Positions 25,250 through 32,989 of a stretch of DNA of 64,000 bases are shown here, in pieces (the first letter of the stretch is position 1; the number at the start of each line of letters is the position of its first letter). The position numbers and the translations under genes are program-made. Below the pieces are notes generated by a model. That model saw only the letters and a program-made list of their open reading frames with translations. It searched no databases and was not told where the DNA came from. This DNA is from Flavihumibacter profundi (GTDB lineage: Bacteria; Bacteroidota; Bacteroidia; Chitinophagales; Chitinophagaceae). Location: positions 930,001 to 994,000 of the forward strand of contig NZ_JAIQXE010000002.1 in NCBI RefSeq assembly GCF_020076305.1, written 5' to 3'.

Positions 25250-25265
25250 ATAGATTGGTAATAGA

Positions 25266-25273
25266 CAAAAATA
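25266..25273 (-). promoter_or_regulatory. -7 element TATTTTTG for the L,D-transpeptidase
   Basis: Exact TAnnTTTG match on the minus strand, ending 16 bases before ATG 25249. It supports that start over one at 25291. Confidence 0.5.
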
Positions 25274-25274
25274 A

Positions 25275-26888
<1,614 letters not shown>

Positions 26889-26918
26889 TTTTCAATTGAT
26901 AACCCTTAGAATTATTAC

Positions 26919-27188
26919 ATGAATCTCGAAATACTGACTCCCGAACGTAAGTTATATAATGGCGAAGTGTACGGTGTACAATTGCCAGGTGTTGATGGTT
27001 TATTTGAAGTGCTGGAAAAGCATGCGCCGATGGTAAGTGCTTTGAAAGCTGGAAAGCTTAAAGTACTGAAGGATAAAAGCATGTCAGATACGACATCCTA
27101 TGCCATCCAGGGAGGTTTTGTAGAAGTATTCCATAACAAAGTAACCGTGTTGGTAGAAGGAGCTGTTCCCGCTGAAGCTGGCCGGTAA
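26919..27188 (+). CDS. atpC: ATP synthase F1 subunit epsilon, short form
   Basis: Part of the central stalk. Only 89 residues: the N-terminal beta-sandwich is present (MNLEILTPERKLYNGEVYGVQLPGVDG... GGFVEVFHNKVTVLVEGA), while the C-terminal helical hairpin that inhibits ATP hydrolysis in other bacteria is missing. The gene begins 30 bases after atpD and ends before a strong terminator, so the short form is not a window or frame artefact. Short epsilon subunits are known in Bacteroidota and green sulfur bacteria. Confidence 0.93.
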   Translation: MNLEILTPERKLYNGEVYGVQLPGVDGLFEVLEKHAPMVSALKAGKLKVLKDKSMSDTTSYAIQGGFVEVFHNKVTVLVEGAVPAEAGR

Positions 27189-27268
27189 TGAAGTTTATCC
27201 TGTACCCGGGAACAAAGTAAGAATACAAATTCAATAGCCGACACGGTCCAGAACCTTTAGAATAACTA

Positions 27269-27300
27269 TCCCGCAGTGATTTCACTGCGGGATTTTTTTT
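27269..27300 (+). terminator. Rho-independent terminator after atpC
   Basis: An 11-bp stem, TCCCGCAGTGA (27269-27279) with TCACTGCGGGA (27282-27292), is followed by eight T (27293-27300). Confidence 0.9.
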
Positions 27301-27474
27301 AGCCGTTAATTCACCCTTTCAATTACCGTTAAAAAACGCTGGCGGGAGCTGGTAAACCTTAGTAACATTGCAGTAAGAATCTCTGGTGGCAAGCATTGCA
27401 GACAAGCAGGAAATGTAGGGTGTTGATAAAAGCTTGTCATCCCAGAGGTTCTGGGTAAGGGTAGTAAGTGGAAC

Positions 27475-27510
27475 AAAAAACCGGTCTCCAATGGGATGAA
27501 CCGGTTTTTT
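27475..27510. terminator. Bidirectional terminator-like hairpin downstream of yqgE
   Basis: A6CCGGT (27475-27485) pairs with ACCGGT6 (27500-27510) around a 14-base loop. Because the A run and T run flank a GC core symmetrically it can work on either strand; yqgE (minus) ends 75 bases away. Confidence 0.65.
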
Positions 27511-27584
27511 GCTTTTAAGTTTTTTCTTTTTTCCTTAATATGTTATAACTACCTTCTTATCATCTTTTATAAGTGTATGCTGTT

Positions 27585-28142
27585 TTAATTTAATTGCGGG
27601 TCGATGGGATAGTTTATAAGTTGTTCATATTCACCACCCAAATCCAGTAAGGCATCTTTCCAAATGGCGTTCATGTTTTCATGAAAGATTAATTTACTCG
27701 TTCCTTTGGAAGTGATCCATGATTTCTCTTTGAGTTCATCCTGTAACTGACCTTCTGACCAGCCGGAGTAACCAATAAAAAACCGGATGCCCGTGCTTTT
27801 AATAGTGCCTTTTTTCAGCAAATCCACTGCGGTTTCAAAATCCCCTCCCCAATAAATTCCATTCGCAACTTCGAATCCGCCAGGAATCAGATCGGGATAC
27901 CTGTGCAGGAAGTGAACGGTATCCATCTGTACAGGACCTCCATAAAAAACAGGAATGGGCATCCCTTCAGCACTGGCCATTAACTGGTCGAGTGTATATT
28001 CGTATGGCCGGTTCAGGACAAATCCAAAGCTTCCCTCATCCTGGTGTTCACAAAGAAAGACTACGGTCCGTTTAAAATTCGGATCCTTAAGGAAGGGATC
28101 TGCGATCAACAATACCCCGGCAGCCGGTAATATTTGTGTCAT
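27585..28142 (-). CDS. YqgE/AlgH-family protein (UPF0301)
   Basis: A 185-residue cytosolic protein of the YqgE/AlgH family. Recognisable segments are GVLLIADPFLKDPNFKRTVVFL near the start, FGFVLNRP, FYGGPVQMDTVHFLHR and FFIGYSGWSEGQLQDELKEKSW. The family was tied to alginate control in Pseudomonas, but its biochemical role is unsettled. It stands alone, divergent from a histidine kinase gene, with one copy of the GC palindrome in the 181-base space between them. Confidence 0.9.
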   Translation of the reverse strand: MTQILPAAGVLLIADPFLKDPNFKRTVVFLCEHQDEGSFGFVLNRPYEYTLDQLMASAEGMPIPVFYGGPVQMDTVHFLHRYPDLIPGGFEVANGIYWGGDFETAVDLLKKGTIKSTGIRFFIGYSGWSEGQLQDELKEKSWITSKGTSKLIFHENMNAIWKDALLDLGGEYEQLINYPIDPQLN

Positions 28143-28217
28143 ACCATTAATTTATAGAATATTGAGGAATAGAACAAGATTTGTTTTACCGGTTTTACAA
28201 TTTTGCCTGCCGGTTGG

Positions 28218-28244
28218 CACCCGCCGGGTATTACCCGGCGGGTG
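28218..28244. repeat. REP-like GC palindrome, copy 2
   Basis: CACCCGCCGGGT (28218-28229) pairs exactly with 28233-28244 around ATT. It lies between two divergent genes (yqgE and a histidine kinase), so it cannot be a terminator for either of them. Confidence 0.8.
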
Positions 28245-28310
28245 GTGATAAACTCCTGTTAATTCAGGGGCTTTGGGGCGGTACAGGCCGGAATAAACAT
28301 TAACCAAAGC

Positions 28311-28318
28311 TATTTTTG
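28311..28318 (+). promoter_or_regulatory. -7 element TATTTTTG for the histidine kinase
   Basis: Exact TAnnTTTG match ending 5 bases before ATG 28324. With standard geometry transcription would start at or within two bases of the start codon. Confidence 0.5.
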
Positions 28319-28323
28319 CGCTG

Positions 28324-29664
28324 ATGAAGAGAATTTTTCCACTAATTATCATACTGGTTTCGCTATCTCTGATTGGGATCATACTGATCCAGGTATCCTG
28401 GTTCAGGTCTATGCTGGAAGTTCGGGAAGAACAATTGGCGGAAAAAGTGGTAAAGGCGATGCAGGTTACCGCCGATGACCTGATTCAGCAGAAAGGTACC
28501 ATGCCCTCTCTGAAAAACAATCGCATCAGGCCAAACCTGAACTGGCCTTCAGACCAGCTGATGATGGAAATGATGAAACCTTCAACTATATCCCAGAAGT
28601 TTACTGCTTTCGAGGTTGAAGAGAAACTCCGGAAAAATTTCAATGATATTGGACTAAGAGATACCCGCTTTGAATTTGTTATAACTTCCGATGCGGGATT
28701 TTTATCTTATGATGAACTAAGGTCAAAGGGCTTCGATAAAGAAGTTGAAGACACAATCAGAAACCGCAGTTTCATCTTTCCCCTGCAGGTTCCAGCCGGC
28801 AGTAGCCTGGAGGGCCTGGTTCCGGAAGAGGTTATGGTTGTGGTTGTGCCTAATATTAAGCATATTGTTTTTCGCGAGCTTCGATGGATGATAGCGGGAG
28901 CGGTTTTGTTTACACTTATTCTGCTTGCAGCATTTTATGTAACTGTTAGTGCCTTGCTGAACCAGAAAAAATTAAGTGAAATCAAGAATGATTTTATAAA
29001 CAATATGACACATGAATTTAAGACGCCATTAGCTACAATATCTCTTGCGGTGGATGCATTAAGGACAGAAAAAGTGGCCAATGACCGGGAGAAGGGGCAG
29101 TATTTTACCGGCATTATCAAAGAAGAAAACAAGCGGATGAATAAGCAGGTGGAAACAATTCTTCAAGCGGCTTTAATGGATCGGCAGGAAATCCAGTTAA
29201 GTAAACGCCCCATACGGGTACATGCTGTGATTGAGCAGGTTCTGGAAAACTTCGACCTGCAATTGCAGAGTAAAGGTGGCCATGCAGATATTCAACTTAA
29301 TGCTGTCAATGATGAGATCATGGCCGATGAAGTTCATTTCACAAATCTTATCAGCAACCTGGTTGACAATGCGGTGAAATACTCTAAAGATAATCTCCTG
29401 CTGAAAATCAGCACTGTGAATACTTCCAAAGGTATACTGATTAGAATTGAAGACAACGGGATTGGGATGACGAAAGAAAATGTCAAAAAGATTTTTGAAA
29501 AATTTTATCGTGTTCATACCGGCAACCTGCACAATGTAAAAGGATTTGGGCTCGGTTTAAGTTATGTAAAGACCATAGTGGATGCGCATAATGGAAAGAT
29601 AAAAGTAGACAGCACACCCGGGAAGGGGACTTCATTCACAATTGATATGCCTGCCGGAAAATAA
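28324..29664 (+). CDS. Orphan membrane sensor histidine kinase
   Basis: A 446-residue two-pass sensor. The first membrane helix is about 5-25, a periplasmic domain follows to about 185, and the second helix is about 188-210. The HisKA H-box is FINNMTHEFKTPLA with His230; the N-box SNLVDNAVKYS, the G1 box IRIEDNGIGM, the F-box KIFEKFYRV and the G2 box GFGLGLSYVK are all intact, so the kinase should be active. There is no receiver or response-regulator gene beside it: the downstream gene is convergent queA with a 2-base gap. The periplasmic domain has no motif that I recognise, so the signal is unknown. Confidence 0.92.
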   Translation: MKRIFPLIIILVSLSLIGIILIQVSWFRSMLEVREEQLAEKVVKAMQVTADDLIQQKGTMPSLKNNRIRPNLNWPSDQLMMEMMKPSTISQKFTAFEVEEKLRKNFNDIGLRDTRFEFVITSDAGFLSYDELRSKGFDKEVEDTIRNRSFIFPLQVPAGSSLEGLVPEEVMVVVVPNIKHIVFRELRWMIAGAVLFTLILLAAFYVTVSALLNQKKLSEIKNDFINNMTHEFKTPLATISLAVDALRTEKVANDREKGQYFTGIIKEENKRMNKQVETILQAALMDRQEIQLSKRPIRVHAVIEQVLENFDLQLQSKGGHADIQLNAVNDEIMADEVHFTNLISNLVDNAVKYSKDNLLLKISTVNTSKGILIRIEDNGIGMTKENVKKIFEKFYRVHTGNLHNVKGFGLGLSYVKTIVDAHNGKIKVDSTPGKGTSFTIDMPAGK

Positions 29665-29666
29665 TC

Positions 29667-30914
29667 TTAAGAAGCGGTTACCCATATCAGTGACCCATCA
29701 CCATAACTCAGGAACCTGAATTCATGCTCCAGTGCGTAGTTGTAAATTTTTTTCCAATCGGAACCGATCAGGGCAGACACCAGCAATAATAAAGTCGATT
29801 GAGGTTGGTGGAAATTGGTGATGAGTGCTTTCACCATTTTTACCTTATACCCAGGTGCGATCATAATTTGAGTTTTGCATAAAATACGATCCGTTGACTG
29901 TTGATCCATTCGTGATAATAAAGCAAGTAATGCTTCTTCAACAGGTTTTGCATGCTGTAGTAGTTCATCATACACTTCCCATTGCCCGATAGCCAGGCTG
30001 TCGAGTTTTTTCCCCGCATAAAGAATTGCTTTCACACCCATCCAGTAAAGGCTTTCCAGGGTCCTTAATGAAGTAGTGCCTACTGCTATTATTTTTCCAT
30101 TTGCGGCCAGTAAAGATGAAATGGTATTCCGATCCACATCTATAAATTCTGCATGCATTTCGTGGTTGGCGATCAATTCCGATTTAACGGGTTTAAAAGT
30201 GCCTGCACCTACATGAAGGGTTACATATGCAGCATGGATATTCTTTTCGCGCAGTTTTGTAAAAACCTCATCGGTGAAATGAAGTCCGGCAGTTGGTGCA
30301 GCTACAGATCCTTCCTGTTCGGCATAAATGGTCTGGTATCTTTCGAGATCGTCCCTGGTACTTGCCCTTTTAAGGTAAGGCGGAATAGGAATTACCCCCA
30401 TGTAATGCAATATTTCAGCAAAGGAAAGGCCTGCCGGGGTCCATTCAAAAAGGATGGTAAAATTGTCTCCGTTGCGGGATTGTAGAGAGGCTTTCAAAAC
30501 AAAATTGCCGGATTCCCGGGGCAGGGTTTTCTCCAAAACCTGGCCGGTTTTCCATTTAGCCGCGCCACCAACCAGGCAATTCCATTTTACAGAATGGGTT
30601 TGGCCCATAGCGGAAGAAATATCGGGGTATTGGGGATGGGGTTCCAGGCAGAAAATCTCAATAACCGCACCTGTTGATTTGGTAAAGAAAAGCCGGGCTT
30701 CTACTACGCGGGTTTTATTAAAAACCAGCAGGTAGTTTTCGGGGATGAATTGAGCAAGATTGCGGTATGTGCTTTCTGTTATTTGCCCACCGGAATAAAC
30801 CAGCAATTTGGAGGCATCCCTTTTATTCAATGGAAAATTGGCAATGCGGTGCTCCGGCAGGTCATAAATAAAGTCCGCGATGGCAATATCACGCGGATGC
30901 GGGGGTGTTGTCAT
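29667..30914 (-). CDS. queA: S-adenosylmethionine:tRNA ribosyltransferase-isomerase
   Basis: Transfers the ribosyl moiety of SAM to 7-aminomethyl-7-deazaguanine in tRNA during queuosine synthesis. Key segments are LPEHRIANFPLNKRDASKLLV near the N-terminus, LVFNKTRVVEARL, the signature GSVAAPTAGLHFTDE, HVGAGTFKPV and TNFHQPQSTLLLLVSALIG near the end. At 415 residues it is longer than the ~350-residue enterobacterial enzyme, with an insertion before APTAGLHF, as in other Bacteroidota. I prefer ATG 30914 (MTTPPHPRD) to a TTG three codons upstream. Confidence 0.94.
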   Translation of the reverse strand: MTTPPHPRDIAIADFIYDLPEHRIANFPLNKRDASKLLVYSGGQITESTYRNLAQFIPENYLLVFNKTRVVEARLFFTKSTGAVIEIFCLEPHPQYPDISSAMGQTHSVKWNCLVGGAAKWKTGQVLEKTLPRESGNFVLKASLQSRNGDNFTILFEWTPAGLSFAEILHYMGVIPIPPYLKRASTRDDLERYQTIYAEQEGSVAAPTAGLHFTDEVFTKLREKNIHAAYVTLHVGAGTFKPVKSELIANHEMHAEFIDVDRNTISSLLAANGKIIAVGTTSLRTLESLYWMGVKAILYAGKKLDSLAIGQWEVYDELLQHAKPVEEALLALLSRMDQQSTDRILCKTQIMIAPGYKVKMVKALITNFHQPQSTLLLLVSALIGSDWKKIYNYALEHEFRFLSYGDGSLIWVTAS

Positions 30915-30927
30915 GGTTTGCAAATTA

Positions 30928-30963
30928 GCAATTCACAGGTTATCCACCGCAATTCACAGGTAA
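30928..30963 (+). repeat. 13-bp direct repeats GCAATTCACAGGT around a DnaA-like box
   Basis: GCAATTCACAGGT occurs at 30928-30940 and again at 30949-30961, a 21-base period (two helical turns). Between and overlapping them lies TTATCCACC (30940-30948), 8 of 9 bases of a DnaA box. The position is just upstream of queA and 180-210 bases upstream of mraZ. Confidence 0.45.
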
Positions 30964-31009
30964 CTAACATTTAATCTAAAAAATTAGGGCTCATAAAACT
31001 ATCAAACGT

Positions 31010-31051
31010 ATATCCACGGTGTATCTGGACGTAGTTATCCTGTGTGGAAAA
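31010..31051. promoter_or_regulatory. DnaA-box-like motifs upstream of mraZ
   Basis: ATATCCACG (31010-31018), TTATCCTGT (31035-31043) and, on the minus strand, TTTTCCACA (31051-31043). The last matches the relaxed DnaA consensus TTWTNCACA exactly. With the box at 30940 there are several candidates within about 110 bases. Confidence 0.35.
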
Positions 31052-31063
31052 AATAAAGCTTCC

Positions 31064-31071
31064 TAAATTTG
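31064..31071 (+). promoter_or_regulatory. -7 element TAAATTTG of the mraZ/dcw promoter
   Basis: Exact TAnnTTTG match 66 bases before the mraZ ATG. Its predicted start of transcription is near 31077-31079, immediately upstream of four decamer repeats. No clear -33 TTTG is visible. Confidence 0.55.
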
Positions 31072-31080
31072 TCCCGTAAG

Positions 31081-31115
31081 TGGGAAAAAGTGTTATTTTG
31101 TGGTAATAAATGTCA
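31081..31115 (+). promoter_or_regulatory. MraZ operator: four decamer-spaced boxes
   Basis: TGGGA (31081), TGTTA (31091), TGGTA (31101) and TGTCA (31111) recur with an exact 10-base period, each within an A/T-rich spacer, giving a consensus near aagTGKKA. MraZ of other bacteria binds direct repeats of TGGG or AAAGTG type at 10-base spacing upstream of its own gene, so this is very probably the autoregulatory operator. It lies in the transcribed leader, just after the promoter. Confidence 0.7.
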
Positions 31116-31137
31116 ATATCGCGGCATATACGTGTAA

Positions 31138-31599
31138 ATGAAAGGTTTTCTAGGCGAATACGAAGCAACACTGGACGCCAAAGGGCGCTTCCTTCTCCCT
31201 GCAGGGCTTAAAAAGCAACTGCCGGAAGGAGAATTGCAATTCGTCATTAACCGGGGATTCGAGAAATGTCTCACCCTGTATCCGATGAAAAGCTGGGAAC
31301 CCATATATGCAGAAATCAGCAAGCTGAACGATTTTGACCCCAAAGTTCGGGAATTCAGAAGGTATTTCATGAACGGTGCCATGGAAATAGAACCAGATAC
31401 AGCCGGTCGCCTTTTACTTCCGCCCAATCTGAAAGAGCATGCAGCCCTGGAGAAAGATATTGTGCTTGTTTCGGCGGTTAATAAAATTGAGATCTGGGAT
31501 GCGGGTATTTATAAAAAGTTCTTTGAATCATTCTCATCTGAAGCATTCAGTACACTTGCCCAGGCGGTTATGGCCAGGGCCAATGAAACGGGCGCATAA
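31138..31599 (+). CDS. mraZ: Transcriptional regulator MraZ
   Basis: A DNA-binding repressor/regulator of the division and cell-wall cluster. The 153-residue protein carries two AbrB-like swapped-hairpin domains, each with the DxxGR motif: DAKGR at 13-17 and DTAGR at 87-91. It is the first gene of the cluster, 3 bases from rsmH, and has candidate operator boxes 23 to 57 bases upstream of its start. Autoregulation is established in the family and suggested here by those boxes. Confidence 0.95.
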   Translation: MKGFLGEYEATLDAKGRFLLPAGLKKQLPEGELQFVINRGFEKCLTLYPMKSWEPIYAEISKLNDFDPKVREFRRYFMNGAMEIEPDTAGRLLLPPNLKEHAALEKDIVLVSAVNKIEIWDAGIYKKFFESFSSEAFSTLAQAVMARANETGA

Positions 31600-31602
31600 A
31601 TA

Positions 31603-32556
31603 ATGGCAAAAAAAAGCACTATACCAAAAGGTGAAGATTTAGCCCGCCAGATGGAAAGTGACTATCATATTCCAGTGTTACTGAAAGAATCGGTCGATGC
31701 TTTAGGCATTGTGCCAGATGGGATTTATGTTGATTGCACATTTGGGGGAGGTGGCCATTCGAGGGCTATTTTGGCTAAACTTGGACCTGCTGGTAAGCTC
31801 GTCGCATTTGACCAGGATGCAGCCGCACAGAATAACCTGCCTGATGATCCGCGGATAATTTTTGTACCGCACAATTTCAGACACCTGCAAAGGTTCCTTC
31901 GATTGCACCGTATTGAAAATGTGGATGGTGTTTTGGCTGACCTGGGCGTTAGCAGTCACCAGTTTGATGAGGCCGACCGTGGGTTTTCCATCCGTTTTGA
32001 TGCAGACCTGGACATGAGGATGGATCAGCGTGGTACACTTAAGGCTGCGGATATTATTGCCTCTTATAGTGAACAGGAATTGCACAAGTTATTTGAACAA
32101 TACGGGGAAGTAACCAATGCAAAAACACTTGCCAGAACGATAGTGGAACTAAGAAACAAATTGCCCATGCGCACCATTAGCCAGTTCAAAGCTGCATTAC
32201 AGGGTGTGGTAAAGGGTAATCCGAATAAATATTTCGCGCAGGTTTTTCAGGCCTTGAGAATTGCAGTGAATGATGAGTTGGGTGCATTGAAAGAAATGCT
32301 GCAACAATTACCCCAGGTATTAAAACCAGGTGGAAGGGCTGCAATCATCACGTTCCATTCACTGGAAGACCGGTTGGTGAAAGTTTTTTTTAAGTCCGGC
32401 AGCTTTGACATAGTGGATGACCATCCATTTGAAAACCGGGTTGTTGTAACACCCATGGCGGTTATCAGCAAGAAGCCGGTTGTGCCGACAGAACAGGAAA
32501 TGAAAAAAAATCCGAGGGCCAGGAGCGCCAAGTTGAGAGTAGCAGAAAGAAGATAG
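31603..32556 (+). CDS. rsmH: 16S rRNA (cytosine-N4)-methyltransferase
   Basis: Methylates C1402 of 16S rRNA at N4. The 317-residue protein has HIPVLLKESVDAL at the N-terminus, the SAM motif YVDCTFGGGGHSRAIL, DLGVSSHQFDEADRGFSIRFDADLDMRMD and the C-terminal ITFHSLEDRLVK, all diagnostic for RsmH/MraW. It is the second gene of the dcw cluster. About 30 N-terminal residues precede the core, slightly more than usual. Confidence 0.97.
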   Translation: MAKKSTIPKGEDLARQMESDYHIPVLLKESVDALGIVPDGIYVDCTFGGGGHSRAILAKLGPAGKLVAFDQDAAAQNNLPDDPRIIFVPHNFRHLQRFLRLHRIENVDGVLADLGVSSHQFDEADRGFSIRFDADLDMRMDQRGTLKAADIIASYSEQELHKLFEQYGEVTNAKTLARTIVELRNKLPMRTISQFKAALQGVVKGNPNKYFAQVFQALRIAVNDELGALKEMLQQLPQVLKPGGRAAIITFHSLEDRLVKVFFKSGSFDIVDDHPFENRVVVTPMAVISKKPVVPTEQEMKKNPRARSAKLRVAERR

Positions 32557-32643
32557 TAGAATAGGGTTAGTTTTTTTGATTTCGTAGTATCGTTTGATAT
32601 CGTTGTGAAATGTTAATGTCCAAATGAATGACCAGTTTTGCTT

Positions 32644-32970
32644 ATGGAACCAGTGATCACCAAAAAAGGTAAAAGAAAAAGGATCAATTACCAGCTAATG
32701 GTAAAGAACCTGCCATTTTTTTTATTCCTGAGCGCCCTTGCAGTAATCTATATCTATAACGGTCATTATTCTGATAAGCTGATCAAATCGATCAGCAGAA
32801 CGAATAAAGAATTGCGGGAATTGCAATTTGAGTATAAGACGCTGAAGAGTGAAGTGATGTTTCGCAGCAAGCAGACAGAACTGGCGAAAGCGGTAGAGCC
32901 ACTGGGATTGAGGGAGCTGATTACTCCGCCGGTTATTTTAATTGATAGTGCCAGTACAAATAATAATTAG
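32644..32970 (+). CDS. ftsL: FtsL-like cell-division protein
   Basis: A 108-residue bitopic protein: a basic cytoplasmic stretch (KKGKRKRINYQLMVKN), one membrane helix (LPFFLFLSALAVIYIY) and a periplasmic coiled coil (SISRTNKELRELQFEYKTLKSEVMFRSKQTEL). This is the FtsL layout, and position between rsmH and the penicillin-binding protein gene is the FtsL position. Sequence identity to enterobacterial FtsL is not visible, as is normal. ATG 32644 is preferred over TTG 32638. Confidence 0.85.
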   Translation: MEPVITKKGKRKRINYQLMVKNLPFFLFLSALAVIYIYNGHYSDKLIKSISRTNKELRELQFEYKTLKSEVMFRSKQTELAKAVEPLGLRELITPPVILIDSASTNNN

Positions 32971-32989
32971 AACCTAATCAACGGGCGCT

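Larger units (their letters stand above)
27189..27584. other. 396-base gap between atpC and yqgE
   Basis: Holds the atpDC terminator (27269-27300), a short perfect hairpin CCCAGA/TCTGGG (27441-27446 with 27450-27455), and a second terminator-like hairpin (27475-27510). I see no credible protein-coding frame between 27301 and 27474. The segment may be a decayed gene or a small RNA; nothing in it matches an RNA family I can recognise. Confidence 0.6.

Noticed and set aside
27301-27510. Signal-recognition particle RNA or 6S RNA
   Set aside because: The conserved SRP apical loop sequence is not present, and there is no long rod-like pairing with an open bubble as in 6S RNA.
30940-31051. Replication origin
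   Set aside because: DnaA-like motifs are few and imperfect, there is no AT-rich unwinding region, and dnaA or other origin-linked genes are not nearby.
31081-31115. CRISPR-like or tandem repeat array
   Set aside because: The 10-base period involves only short 5-base cores in a leader, which fits an MraZ operator and not an array.
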